Position numbers and translations under genes: made by a program | NCBI GenBank assembly: GCA_910585075.1 | Contig: CAJUED010000039.1 | Location: forward strand, 1 to 38,713 | Direction: 5' to 3' | Source: an uncultured Lachnospiraceae bacterium | GTDB taxonomy: Bacteria > Bacillota > Clostridia > Lachnospirales > Lachnospiraceae | Length of the DNA stretch: 38,713 nt | The notes under the pieces: model-generated | The model's database searches: none | What the model was told of the DNA's origin: nothing | The model's input: the letters and a program-made list of their open reading frames with translations, nothing else | Part shown: one piece after another, positions 7,507-16,099 of the stretch | How positions within the stretch are numbered: position 1 is the stretch's first letter | Layout of the letters: the number at the start of each line of letters is the position of its first letter

Positions 7507-7685
7507 ATCCTTCCCCCATTTCTGCGCAGCTGCCTTCCCCTTAAAGCCGTAAGCCTTCGTGAAAACCTGCGGGCGCCGCGCAGTCACAGGTTCCACTTAT
7601 TCAATAACATTCCTTCCTCTATAAAAATGCCAACTACCTTTTTACAACACCCCGAATATACAAAACAGCTCCCAAACACTCTCCG

Positions 7686-7844
7686 GTACTCTGTCCCGGA
7701 AGTTCCTGTGCAAATTTTTGAGGATATTTTTTCGAATGTACAAGTTCAGAAACGGAGGCGTAGCGGGCTACGCTGAGTATTCCGGACTTGTGCAATCGGA
7801 GAAATAGACCGAAATATTTGCACAAGGTTTTCAGGACAGAGTAC
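7686..7844. repeat. 159-bp imperfect palindromic repeat element
   Basis: The ends are perfect 11-bp inverted arms, GTACTCTGTCC (7686-7696) and GGACAGAGTAC (7834-7844). Pairing resumes inward at TGTGCAAAT (7707-7715) with ATTTGCACA (7816-7824), ACAAGTTC with GGACTTGT, and the central GCGTAG-CGGG-CTACGC. Every arm is symmetric about position 7765. It contains no coding frame of note, which fits a miniature non-autonomous element or a repeat transcribed as one long hairpin. The SDR-like gene ends exactly at its right edge. Confidence 0.7.
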
Positions 7845-8122
7845 TAGCAATGCTCCCGGCAGATAATAAAATCTGTCGTCCCGTACATTTCCTCCACCGC
7901 AGCAAAGAAAATGTCCCTGTCCTCCTCACTTTCCACTGTGCCGTGAAAGAAAAAAACGGCAACATGATAAACCCTCTCAAGCTCCTCCTTAATCATCCGT
8001 CCAAGTGCTTTATCCGTATCCATAAAAGCAATTCTGCAGCCCATACTTGCATATTTTTCCAACAAAGAATACTCTTTCGCCCCCACGCTCCCGGTAAGTA
8101 TGCATACTCTCTCATCTGTCAT
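7844..8122 (-). CDS. Short-chain-dehydrogenase-like N-terminal fragment
   Basis: From MTDERVCILTGS (ATG at 8122) it has 92 residues; an in-frame TTG at 8158 is possible but weaker. The first 40 residues look like the nucleotide-binding half of a short-chain dehydrogenase: strand VCILTG, a helix, then CRIAFMDTDKA. The glycine pattern is irregular (TGSVGAKEY instead of TGxxxGIG) and the catalytic Ser-Tyr-Lys half is absent; family members usually have about 250 residues. The TAG stop uses the last base of the 159-bp palindromic repeat, so truncation by that element is likely. It could be a small expressed domain, but a remnant is more probable. Confidence 0.5.
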   Translation of the reverse strand: MTDERVCILTGSVGAKEYSLLEKYASMGCRIAFMDTDKALGRMIKEELERVYHVAVFFFHGTVESEEDRDIFFAAVEEMYGTTDFIICREHC

Positions 8123-8266
8123 GACATTTTCCGTGCCTTTCTCTGCCTGTATCGACAAGCGTATCAGTTCTGTCCTGCCGAATTATTACGACAAAATATT
8201 TCATTTCTCGTAAACAAATTATAACATAGCCGAATATGATATAGCAAACACTTAAGGCAGCTTGAC

Positions 8267-8884
8267 ATGACTTTCTCAATCTATTTACTTTTGATTTTAG
8301 TAATTGTCCTGTCCATGGACGCTTTTGCGGCAGGATTTTCTTACGGGATGGAAGGGGTTAGGGTCCCTTTTCCCTCCGTTTTTATGATAGCTTTTTTATC
8401 GGGCAGTATGCTGACCGTGTCCCTGCTTGCCGGGAACCTGCTCCTGGGCCTTATCCCAAGATTTCTTACAAAGGGGATTTCCTTTTCCATACTGTTTGTG
8501 CTGGCCCTGTATAAATTTTACGATTGGAAGCAGAACCTCCCAGCCTCGCCGAGAAAAAAGGCCGAACCACCACAAGGGGGAACCGGCCTGACCACCAGAG
8601 AAATATCCAAAAAGGTAAACAAAGCGGATACCTCTGTTCTTTCCTGTAAAGAGGCTGTTTTTCTTGCACTGGCCCTCTCCGTCGATAATATTTCGGCCGG
8701 GCTGTGCACCGGAACCGTATCCCTCCCCTTTATTATACTACTTTTATTTACAATAGTGGTACACTTTTTCTCTATTCGCTTCGGACTTTTTATGGGACGG
8801 CTTCTCTGTGCCAAATGCTCACACAGCTTCGCCTGGCTGGGCGCCGCCATTCTCATGGCTCTTGCCTTTTTCCGTCTCCTCTGA
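8267..8884 (+). CDS. ytaF: YtaF/MntP-family membrane protein
   Basis: A 205-residue integral membrane protein with about six hydrophobic segments in two halves. Each half starts with the family signature: LVIVLSMDAFAAGFSYG near residues 10-27 and LALALSVDNISAGLCTG near 133-149. The halves are joined by a polar loop (residues 92-122). The paired acidic S-x-D segments are shared with MntP manganese exporters; in Bacilli and Clostridia this form is called sporulation membrane protein YtaF. Transport of a divalent cation is inferred from the family. The start is an ATG with a modest AAGGC upstream. Its last 66 bases overlap, antisense, the end of the P-type ATPase gene. Confidence 0.85.
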   Translation: MTFSIYLLLILVIVLSMDAFAAGFSYGMEGVRVPFPSVFMIAFLSGSMLTVSLLAGNLLLGLIPRFLTKGISFSILFVLALYKFYDWKQNLPASPRKKAEPPQGGTGLTTREISKKVNKADTSVLSCKEAVFLALALSVDNISAGLCTGTVSLPFIILLLFTIVVHFFSIRFGLFMGRLLCAKCSHSFAWLGAAILMALAFFRLL

Positions 8885-11554
8885 CGCCCTGACATTTCCC
8901 TGAACTTTATTTTCCAGTGCCTTGGTCCATACCAAAAGCTCATGAACAATCAGCGGCATACTTGCAAGCACTCCTAAAGTCCCCCACTCCGGCAGGCTCA
9001 GCCTGCTGGTGCCAAACAGCCCCACAAAATAGGGAATTTCCGTGACCAGGGCCTGTAATGCAATTCCCGCACCAAGGGCCACCAGCATGGAAGCGTTTTC
9101 CAGATGGTTCATTTTAAAAATAGACTTATTCACATCCCGCATCCCAACCGCATGCATCAGCTGGCTCATGCCAAGCACCGTAAAGGCATGGGTCTGGGCT
9201 TTATTCAAAACAAGAGGCAGGCGCAGGATTTTTTCCAGATTCTGTATGTTCACAGGAAGATTGCTTCTCAAAAGCTCCTGATAAGGCACCGCCACAAAGG
9301 CAAGGAGACTGATACAGCCAATCACCACCCCATAACACAAGGTACAGGCCAGGCCCCCATGGGAAAACAGGCTGTCCGTGCTCTTTCTGGGGGGCTCTTT
9401 CATCAGGGCCTCTCCGTCATTTTTATCCACTCCCAGGGCAAGGGCAGGAAGGGAGTCTGTGATCAGATTGATCCACAGAATATGGCTGGCCTTTAAGGGC
9501 GTGGGAAAACCCGCCAAAACCGCCGCAAGCATGGTGATAATCTCCCCAAAGTTGGAGGAAAGTAAAAACAAGATGGTTTTGCGAATATTCTCGTAAATCC
9601 CCCGTCCCTCTTTCATGGCCTTTTCAATGGTGGCAAAGTTATCGTCCGTCAGCACCAGATCGGCAGCACCCCGGGCCACGTCCGTCCCCTCTTTTCCCAT
9701 GGCAATTCCCACGTCAGCCGCCTTTAAAGAAGGGGCGTCGTTGACTCCGTCCCCGGTCATGGCCACAACTTTTCCCTTAGCCTTTAAGGCCTCCACGATC
9801 CGCACCTTATGTTCCGGTGACACCCTTGCAAAAACCCGGAGCTTTTCCACCTTTTCCGCAAATTCTTCATTTCCAAGGCTGTCAATTTCCGCTCCTGTCA
9901 TACATTCTTCCCTTGCCCTGGCAATTCCCAAATCCCTGGCAATGGCAAAGGCCGTATCCACATGATCCCCGGTAATCATCACAGTGTCCACATGGGCCCC
10001 CTTAAAGTGGGCAACCGCATCCTTTGCCTCCTCCCGGGGCGGGTCAATCATCCCCACCAGCCCTGCAAACACCATGTTTTTCTCATCCTTCAGATTTCCT
10101 TTTCCCTTGGTTGCAAGAGCAAGCACCCGGTAAGCCTGCTGTCCCATCCGTCTGGTCGCTTCCTTCGCCTCCAGTTTTGCCTTCTGGGAAAAAGGCACTT
10201 CCTTTCCGTGCATCCACACGGTTTTACATCTGTCAATGATTTCGTCCGCCGCCCCTTTTATGCAGGCAAACTGCTCGGATCCCCGACCATGCACCGTGGT
10301 CATTCTCTTGCGCTCCGAATCAAAAGCCCACTCGTCCACCCGGGGCGTCTGACGCTCCATCTGCTTTTTATCAATGCCATGCTTATGGGCCAAATCCAAA
10401 AGAGCCAGCTCCGTAGGATCTCCCAGCCTGTTCTCCCCAATGGAGGCATCATTGCACAGAACACTTACCTCAAAGAGAACCTTGTCCGATTCCGGGCTTA
10501 ATTCTTCCTCACTTACCGTTCTGCCGTTTATGTAACACTCCTTTACCGTCATCCTGTTTTTGGTAAGGGTACCTGTCTTGTCCGAGCAGACCGTGTTCAC
10601 CGCCCCCAAGGTCTCCACGGAAGGGAGCCTTCGCACAATGGTTCCCACCTTCACCATCCGGGACACACTAAGGGCAAGCACAATGGTCACCACCGCCGCA
10701 AGTCCCTCCGGCACCGCAGCTACCGCCAGGGAAATGGCCGTCAAAAGCATATCCCCGATATCCCTCTTTTGCAGCACCGCCACCACAAACAGAAAGACAC
10801 ACACCCCTACCGCAAGGATACTGAGCAGCTTCCCCAAGTCAGCCAGCCGCTTTTGCAAAGGCGTCATTTCACTTCTATCCGTGGCAATCAGCCCTGCAAT
10901 TTTTCCAATCTCCGTGGACATTCCCGTGGCGGTTACAATCCCCTCGCCCCTTCCGTAGGTAACCGTGGTGGACATATGGGCCATGTTCAGCCTGTCCCCC
11001 ACAGACTTTGCCTCCCCCGAAAGTTCCCCGGCAGTCTTGTCCACAGGAACGGATTCTCCCGTGAGAGCCGACTCCTCAATCTTCAAATTCACTGCCTGAA
11101 TAAGGCGCAGGTCCGCAGGCACCTGCCGCCCGGCCTCCAAAAGTACAATGTCTCCCGGCACAAGCTTTGCGCTCTCTATCTCATATTCCTTCCCGTCCCG
11201 CCTTACAAGGGCTTTGGGGCTGGCAAGCTCCTTTAAAGCCTCAATGGCCTTACGGGCCTTGTCCTCCTGAATCACGCCCACCACCGAATTTAAAAGGATG
11301 ACCACCCCGATAATCGCCGCATCCCCGGCTTCCTTTAAGAACAGGGAAATGGCTATGGCGGCCATCAGCACATAAATCAGTGGGTCACACAGCTGTTCCA
11401 TAAACAGCATGAAAATTCCTTTTTTCTTTTGCTCCTTTAGCTGGTTTGGGCCGTATTTGGCAAGCCTGGTTCCGGCCTCCATGGAAGAAAGGCCCGTCCC
11501 GGCGCTGCTCTCAAGCTCCCTTATCACCTCTGCCGTGTTCTGCTCTGCATACAT
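8819..11554 (-). CDS. SERCA-like cation-transporting P-type ATPase
   Basis: A 911-residue membrane pump of the P2 type, probably exporting Ca2+. In order: an N-terminal cation-ATPase domain, TM1-2 (about 50-95), the actuator loop TGES (165-168), TM4 with AAVPEGL (the Glu283 that binds calcium in this class), the phosphorylated Asp325 in SDKTGTLT, nucleotide-binding KGAADE, MITGDH, and the hinge TGDGVNDAP. TM5-6 contains NLITDSLPALALGVD, matching the calcium-site Asn/Asp pair. GGAGG lies 8 bases before ATG. It is convergent with ytaF and overlaps it by 66 bases, so the two transcripts are complementary at their ends. Calcium specificity is inferred; other divalent cations are possible. Confidence 0.93.
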   Translation of the reverse strand: MYAEQNTAEVIRELESSAGTGLSSMEAGTRLAKYGPNQLKEQKKKGIFMLFMEQLCDPLIYVLMAAIAISLFLKEAGDAAIIGVVILLNSVVGVIQEDKARKAIEALKELASPKALVRRDGKEYEIESAKLVPGDIVLLEAGRQVPADLRLIQAVNLKIEESALTGESVPVDKTAGELSGEAKSVGDRLNMAHMSTTVTYGRGEGIVTATGMSTEIGKIAGLIATDRSEMTPLQKRLADLGKLLSILAVGVCVFLFVVAVLQKRDIGDMLLTAISLAVAAVPEGLAAVVTIVLALSVSRMVKVGTIVRRLPSVETLGAVNTVCSDKTGTLTKNRMTVKECYINGRTVSEEELSPESDKVLFEVSVLCNDASIGENRLGDPTELALLDLAHKHGIDKKQMERQTPRVDEWAFDSERKRMTTVHGRGSEQFACIKGAADEIIDRCKTVWMHGKEVPFSQKAKLEAKEATRRMGQQAYRVLALATKGKGNLKDEKNMVFAGLVGMIDPPREEAKDAVAHFKGAHVDTVMITGDHVDTAFAIARDLGIARAREECMTGAEIDSLGNEEFAEKVEKLRVFARVSPEHKVRIVEALKAKGKVVAMTGDGVNDAPSLKAADVGIAMGKEGTDVARGAADLVLTDDNFATIEKAMKEGRGIYENIRKTILFLLSSNFGEIITMLAAVLAGFPTPLKASHILWINLITDSLPALALGVDKNDGEALMKEPPRKSTDSLFSHGGLACTLCYGVVIGCISLLAFVAVPYQELLRSNLPVNIQNLEKILRLPLVLNKAQTHAFTVLGMSQLMHAVGMRDVNKSIFKMNHLENASMLVALGAGIALQALVTEIPYFVGLFGTSRLSLPEWGTLGVLASMPLIVHELLVWTKALENKVQGNVRASEETEKGKSHENGGAQPGEAV

Positions 11555-11624
11555 AATTCATCCCTCCTGTGATTTTATATGCGGACAGGCAGGGAATTAT
11601 TACTTTTTATATAAAGAGAAGCGT

Positions 11625-12269
11625 TTAGTATTCTTTGCGCGAAAAAATTTTTATTGTTAAGGGGTAAGACAGCCCAAAAGCCAAAAGGGAACAGCCCACC
11701 AAAACAGCCGCTCCCAGCACAATGCAGGGTATTCCCGGCTCCAGCAGCTCATTGGTCATGCTGATGATTGCAAAATCAATCCCAAAGGCGCACAGAAGGG
11801 CGATCATCAAAAATACTTCCCCTCTCTCCTGCCCTCCTGCGTACAACAGCGGAAAAAAGATTGCTCCCATGAAAAAGCTCATACTGATTCCCAGTGCAAA
11901 CATGGAAAGAATGTCAATGGGCTGGTCAAAAAGGCTCCCGTGCAGCAGCCAGGAGAGCCCAAGCTCAATCCCGGCCAATAGACTTCCCGCCAAAAGCCAT
12001 ATCACCTGATTGAGAAACAAGCTCTTAATGATATCCGCCCGTTTTACAGGCAGAGACAGCTTATATTTCCCCCATTTTGAGGTAAATTCATTTTTGGCCA
12101 CAGCAGCCGCACTTGCCGAAAAACCGATAATACCGATGAGTACGTAGCCAATCTGCAGAGACTGGCTGATGACTGCAGCAGTAAAAATCCCAAATAAAAC
12201 CATAAATCCTAAAAACGCCTTTGCATTTGCGGCAGCCGCATATAAATTGTTTTTTAAAAGTCCGCTCAC
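11625..12269 (-). CDS. ABC-2-type transporter permease
   Basis: A 214-residue protein with about six membrane helices, including GFMVLFGIFTAAVI and VLIGIIGFSASAAAVAK, and a cytoplasmic SKWGKYKLSLPVKRADIIKS segment typical of ABC-2 family permeases linked to YtrA-type regulators. Its ATG overlaps the stop of the ATPase gene by four bases (ATGA), which implies translational coupling. The substrate is unknown; related Gram-positive systems respond to cell-wall antibiotics or peptides. Confidence 0.88.
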   Translation of the reverse strand: MSGLLKNNLYAAAANAKAFLGFMVLFGIFTAAVISQSLQIGYVLIGIIGFSASAAAVAKNEFTSKWGKYKLSLPVKRADIIKSLFLNQVIWLLAGSLLAGIELGLSWLLHGSLFDQPIDILSMFALGISMSFFMGAIFFPLLYAGGQERGEVFLMIALLCAFGIDFAIISMTNELLEPGIPCIVLGAAVLVGCSLLAFGLSYPLTIKIFSRKEY

Positions 12270-13132
12270 ACCCGTTCCCCCTTTACCAAAAGCAGCATAA
12301 TTTCGTCAACTGAAACATGGTCTATCACCATATCCTTATACTTTTTTCGGGCCTTCTTTCCGTCGGCCACCAGAACGTCCGTCTGAAAATCCCGCTTCCG
12401 ATATACAAGGATATCCTTCGGATCCAGGGTAAGAAACTGACTTTCCCTGCACCGGATAACCCCATAATTGTAGGCCAGGTCATTTTTAGATGCCGTTAAA
12501 AGCAACTTACCATTATGAATAAACGTGATATAATCAGCGATTTTTTCCAAATCACTTGTAATATGGGAGGATAAAAGAATCCCATGGTCTTCCTGCTGCA
12601 CAAAATCAAGGAATACGTCCAGCATTTCATCCCGCATGACAGGATCCAGTCCGCTTGTTGCCTCATCCAAAATCAGCAGCTGAGGATGATGTGCAAGTGC
12701 CACCCCAATGGCCAGCTTCATGGTCATGCCCTTGGAATAGTGTTTGATTTTCTGCTTTGCGGGCAGCCGGAACTGCTTTAAGTAATTGCCAAACAGCTCA
12801 TCATCCCAATTCCTATAGATTCCCCCCATCACCTTTGCCAATTGTCCTGCACTCCAATAGCCTGGAAAATTGTCCCCGTCATAAACCACGCCTATTTTTT
12901 CCCGCATATCCGAATCCTTATCCAGCATCTCCCTGCCAAATAGCTTTACCCTGCCGCTGTCTTTGGTTACCGTGTTTAAAATACAGCCTATGGTCGTGGT
13001 TTTCCCCGCTCCGTTTTCCCCAACGAAGCCCATAATCCCACCATAGGGCAAGGCAAAAGACACCTTTTCCAGACGAAAACCCGACTTGGGAAATGTCTTG
13101 GAAACCTGTTCTAATTCTAAAATATTTTCCAT
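12266..13132 (-). CDS. ABC transporter ATP-binding protein
   Basis: From MENILELEQVSKTF (GGAGG five bases upstream of ATG) it has 288 residues. Walker A is GENGAGKT (38-45), a Q-loop-like segment follows (GVVYDGDNFPGYW), the signature is YSKGMTMKLAIGVAL, Walker B is LLILDEATSGLDP, and the switch histidine is in LLSSHITSDLEK. The C-terminal 70 residues form an accessory domain. It powers the permease it overlaps. Its ribosome site is the downstream end of a two-hairpin repeat unit (13139-13220), and GntR is the first gene of the same unit. Confidence 0.93.
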   Translation of the reverse strand: MENILELEQVSKTFPKSGFRLEKVSFALPYGGIMGFVGENGAGKTTTIGCILNTVTKDSGRVKLFGREMLDKDSDMREKIGVVYDGDNFPGYWSAGQLAKVMGGIYRNWDDELFGNYLKQFRLPAKQKIKHYSKGMTMKLAIGVALAHHPQLLILDEATSGLDPVMRDEMLDVFLDFVQQEDHGILLSSHITSDLEKIADYITFIHNGKLLLTASKNDLAYNYGVIRCRESQFLTLDPKDILVYRKRDFQTDVLVADGKKARKKYKDMVIDHVSVDEIMLLLVKGERV

Positions 13133-13138
13133 ATTAAT

Positions 13139-13220
13139 CCTCCATGTTGCCAACAGCCTGCAAATTTGGGTGTCTGCACAAATTTGTCTGTGAAAAATCT
13201 ATTTTTCACAGTAATCCTCC
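13139..13220 (-). repeat. Two-hairpin repeat carrying the ABC gene's ribosome site
   Basis: Read on the minus strand, it starts GGAGGATTA and repeats GGAGGATTA 77 bases later, directly before ATG. Between lie hairpin I (TGTGAAAAAT paired with ATTTTTCACA) and hairpin II region (CAAATTTG, then CCCAAATTTGC), followed by GGCTGTTGGCAACAT. The same order of elements occurs three times in tandem before the dtxR-like gene at 27093-27343. The duplicated Shine-Dalgarno suggests a unit that was copied together with the ribosome site. Confidence 0.65.
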
Positions 13221-13221
13221 A

Positions 13222-13354
13222 AGTCAAATACCCCGCAGCAAGCTGACGGGGCATCAAGCTTGTTACGCAGCAGAGCATAATGCGTCCAGAGGACGCTATG
13301 GTATTGCACCCTCGCGGCATTCGTCAAATGCTCGTGCAAGCACGGCACTTGACT
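13222..13354 (-). other. Branched structured element between gntR and the ABC gene
   Basis: On the minus strand AGTCAAGTGCC (13354-13344) can pair with GGTATTTGACT (13232-13222) over 11 pairs with two G-U wobbles, closing about 130 bases. Internal hairpins are CGTGC-tt-GCACG (13333-13344, sharing one base with the outer stem) and GCGTCC-tct-GGACGC (13282-13296), with a possible CCCCG/CGGGG stem near 13231-13251 that competes with the inner end of the outer stem. The closing stem starts at the GntR stop codon. It may set the ratio of regulator to transporter or be a mobile repeat. Confidence 0.45.
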
Positions 13355-13731
13355 CATTGCTCGCGGGAATAAAACATGGCCAGCAGTTCGGTCAGCTTTT
13401 CAAGGGAGATGTGATTCAGCCTCCCAATCTCTGCTGCCGCCTGCAAATGTTCCTCCGCAATCCTCTGCTGCTGTTCCTGATAAAACTCCCTATTCTGCGC
13501 CGATACAAAGCTCCCCCTGCCCACAGTGGTTTCAATAAAACCGTCCCTCTGTAAATCCTCGTAGGCTTTCTGAACCGTAATGACGCTTACATGGATGGAT
13601 TTCGCCAGGGCCCGCATGGAAGGAATCGCATCACCGGCCTGTAGTTCACCGCTCATGATCATTGCCTTAATCTGTGATGTGATTTGCTCATAGATTGGTT
13701 TGTTGGCATTGTTGCTGATAATAATTTCCAC
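13354..13731 (-). CDS. GntR-family (YtrA-type) transcriptional repressor
   Basis: A GTG start at 13731 with GAGGTG five bases upstream gives 125 residues, the short YtrA form: a winged helix-turn-helix (residues 10-75: NKPIYEQITSQIKAMIM, then IPSMRALAKSIHVSVITVQKAYEDLQRDGFIETTVGRGSFV) and a short C-terminal helical dimerisation tail (QREQ-rich, with LNHISLEKLTELLAMF). Members repress an adjacent ABC operon and themselves until a ligand is sensed. The two ABC genes follow on the same strand, and a pair of overlapping palindromes lies 20 bases upstream of the start, consistent with autoregulation. Confidence 0.9.
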   Translation of the reverse strand: MEIIISNNANKPIYEQITSQIKAMIMSGELQAGDAIPSMRALAKSIHVSVITVQKAYEDLQRDGFIETTVGRGSFVSAQNREFYQEQQQRIAEEHLQAAAEIGRLNHISLEKLTELLAMFYSREQ

Positions 13732-13750
13732 TGTTGCACCTCGTTTCAAT

Positions 13751-13773
13751 TGTACTTAATGTACAAGTACATT
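13751..13773 (-). promoter_or_regulatory. Probable GntR/YtrA operator
   Basis: Two overlapping inverted repeats occupy this stretch: TGTACTT-N7-AAGTACA (13751-13771) and AATGTA-CAAG-TACATT (13758-13773). GTAC-containing palindromes immediately before a YtrA-type gene are the expected operator form. Binding would block transcription of the GntR-ABC-ABC operon. Confidence 0.6.
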
Positions 13774-13801
13774 ATATCATCTTTGTCGCTTTTGTCAATC
13801 G

Positions 13802-13872
13802 GACGCCGCCGCGCTTCACCAGTCGCCTTATTGCATCAAACGCTACCACCCTTCGCAATCCGGCTTATTGAA
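13802..13872 (+). repeat. Tandem pair of diverged CTTATTG-family repeats
   Basis: Two adjacent units, GACGCCGCCGCGCTTCACC to CGCCTTATTG (13802-13832) and CATCAAACGCTACC to CCGGCTTATTGAAT (13833-13872), resemble the repeats at 5656-5693 and 30698-30735. A further partial copy (ACACCGCCACGCTTTGC) lies at 13953-13978. All are between the polytopic membrane gene and gntR. Confidence 0.5.
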
Positions 13873-13878
13873 TATAAA

Positions 13879-13919
13879 ATCCCGAAAAAAGGAGCTTACC
13901 ATGCTCCCTCTTTCGGGAT
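13879..13919 (-). terminator. Terminator after the polytopic membrane gene
   Basis: ATCCCGAAA (13879-13887) pairs with TTTCGGGAT (13911-13919) and GGAGC (13891-13895) with GCTCC (13903-13907). On the minus strand the stem is followed by TTTTATATT. It lies 74 bases past the stop of the 662-residue gene. Confidence 0.75.
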
Positions 13920-13992
13920 GAATTTTTGTAAAATATTCTTAACTTATTATCTGACACCGCCACGCTTTGCAAGTCAGCGCCTAAGACATAAT

Positions 13993-15981
13993 CTATGGAT
14001 TTATCCTGAAAAATCCAAATTTTTCTCCATTATACTCAAATTCTTCATGGAGATAATAGTTATCTGTCAGCCCCGGGTAGTTGTCCTGCATTTCCGCAAG
14101 GCTTTTTAAGGTACAGAAAAACCACTCCTCGCCTTCCAGCCCATACCGGATCCTTTCCATTGTATCCAAAGGCATATTGCGGTACGACCACTCTGTTGTA
14201 TGCAAGTGCGTATCCCTGTCAATCAGAGACATAAGTTCAGGAATACCTTCACCAAATGAAACCGCATTCGGGGGAATCTGAACATAAACATATTCTGCAA
14301 ATTCCACCAGCTCGTCTCTTTTCCAAATCGTTTCGGCTGATGTTTTCCAAGCCTTTGGCATGGAATAAATACTGTCAAAGGCCATCATGAAAAGAATGAA
14401 TGTGGTGATAACCCGAAGGGACAGAAACAGGAATCGATCAGGCTTCTCAAATACGGAGCCTTTCTTTTCCTTCCACTCCAGATAAACCTCCTGAGCTTTT
14501 TGGAGAATAATTGCCTGCAAAACCAACATCAAAAACAGGATAATAAACATACTGCCTTCCGCCGGCCGGTTGACATAATAGAGCATCAGCATCAACCCCA
14601 TCATGCCAAGCAGAAAGTAATACGGTTTCAGACCTTTTTCCTTTCCATCAGGCCAAAACACCTGCAGCAGCGCAGGAGTAACAGCCCCCATAAACAGGAT
14701 TGCCGCTCCTATCCATGCGTGGGTCACATCCGGAAGGGTCAGTTCAATCAAATCAATATAGTTTCTGTCAGATATCAAAGGAAACATAAATTCTTCAAAA
14801 TCCAGGATACTGCCTCCACCCAGAAGGTTATATCCGTTAATCACTATATACGATAATCCAAATGGAAGAAAAACATAAAGAAGCATCTCACGAATCAGCA
14901 TGAATGCCTTTCGGAAAGAAAATGTCTTTCCGTCCATAATGCGGCAAATCCATCTATAAAACGCAAAAGAGCACATGATAACAATTCCAACTTCTGTTGA
15001 CCATATGAAAGACAACGTAATAAAACAGATTGCAGCAATATTGTATTTCTTTTCTCTTTTATATTCCAGAAGGGCAAGGGCCATCAAGAGCACAGGGAAT
15101 ATCATACGGTGAGGATGTACCTGCAGGAAAACGCCGCCCTGCATCAACATAAAGTAATATTCTCCAATCGCAAACATTCCCAGATAAAAGATTACATCAC
15201 TTTTAGCAAAGTAATCTAAAATATAAAGGAAAAGCAAAATGGAAATCCCACCCAGAACGGCTGTCACCATATAAATACCGGTCAGATAATCCACATGGAA
15301 ACATTTATGCAGAAACTTAAGCACTGGCATATACAAAATTCCATAATGTCCATAGAGCGACTCCATATCTTCACTGTATGGTATCAGCCAGCAGGCATTG
15401 ATGATGCTGTTTGTATACGCATGGCTGTGGTAAGTCCCCCCCTGGATATCCTGAAATATATTGGGTGCATAGAACTGAACGGATACGCCTGCCGTGAAAA
15501 ACAATGACACAATAACACGGATAAAACTCCAGACTTTTGTCTGGGCTTCTGTCCGTATTTTCATCCCGGTTTCCGCTTCTTTCCTTTCCGGCCTGTACCG
15601 AAGCAGAAAAAGAATAAAAACCACCCCCACTGTCATTATGCCTATCCACAACGGGAAAGGAAAATATCTGCGTATCAGTTCACTCCCGTTTAACGGATGA
15701 TCCGCATTTGTTTCATTTACATAAAATAATATCATCCATAAAACCAGCGCAGCAATGGGTAAAATGCTCCACAGTTTTTCATAAATCGGTTTCTCGCTTT
15801 TTGTCTTCTCATTTAATGTCTTTTTGTTTACCGCAAAATAAAATGCTAAAACTGCCAGCACAAAAACAACGCACATCAATACAAAAAATTCCATGTTATG
15901 CAAGGGCACTATCCTGCGCGTCATTGCCAGCAATATAAAAGCAATACTTCCAACAAAAAAACTTTTTGCACTATTTGTCAT
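13993..15981 (-). CDS. Large polytopic membrane protein, possibly a GT-C-type glycosyltransferase
   Basis: A 662-residue protein with roughly 12-13 hydrophobic segments, several large loops and a soluble C-terminal domain (about 560-662, with YVQIPPNAVSFGEGIPEL and a final FGFFRINP). The loop QGGTYHSHAYTNSIINACWLIPYSEDMESLYGHYG, near residues 180-215, precedes tightly packed helices. The overall plan (many helices, an early conserved extracytoplasmic loop, a soluble tail) resembles lipid-linked-sugar transferases of the GT-C superfamily, but no catalytic DxD or ExD motif can be named with confidence. GGAGA lies before ATG. A terminator follows at 13879. It has the same direction as the Cys-repeat gene upstream, separated by a strong hairpin. 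Confidence 0.6.
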   Translation of the reverse strand: MTNSAKSFFVGSIAFILLAMTRRIVPLHNMEFFVLMCVVFVLAVLAFYFAVNKKTLNEKTKSEKPIYEKLWSILPIAALVLWMILFYVNETNADHPLNGSELIRRYFPFPLWIGIMTVGVVFILFLLRYRPERKEAETGMKIRTEAQTKVWSFIRVIVSLFFTAGVSVQFYAPNIFQDIQGGTYHSHAYTNSIINACWLIPYSEDMESLYGHYGILYMPVLKFLHKCFHVDYLTGIYMVTAVLGGISILLFLYILDYFAKSDVIFYLGMFAIGEYYFMLMQGGVFLQVHPHRMIFPVLLMALALLEYKREKKYNIAAICFITLSFIWSTEVGIVIMCSFAFYRWICRIMDGKTFSFRKAFMLIREMLLYVFLPFGLSYIVINGYNLLGGGSILDFEEFMFPLISDRNYIDLIELTLPDVTHAWIGAAILFMGAVTPALLQVFWPDGKEKGLKPYYFLLGMMGLMLMLYYVNRPAEGSMFIILFLMLVLQAIILQKAQEVYLEWKEKKGSVFEKPDRFLFLSLRVITTFILFMMAFDSIYSMPKAWKTSAETIWKRDELVEFAEYVYVQIPPNAVSFGEGIPELMSLIDRDTHLHTTEWSYRNMPLDTMERIRYGLEGEEWFFCTLKSLAEMQDNYPGLTDNYYLHEEFEYNGEKFGFFRINP

Positions 15982-16099
15982 AAAATCTCCATTCCGGAGC
16001 GATTTACACGTCGGGACAGCACAAATCTCACGCTTTTATCCGTCATCAAATGCATAACAGACCAGCCATCCATTCGTAAGTTGTCGATTTGAACATTTT

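Noticed and set aside
7318..7776. Plus-strand 152-codon frame
   Set aside because: Mostly antisense to the MBL gene and running into the palindromic element; no ribosome site or domain.
10769..11236. Long plus-strand frames opposite the P-type ATPase
   Set aside because: High G+C gives long shadow frames; the ATPase motifs on the minus strand are decisive.
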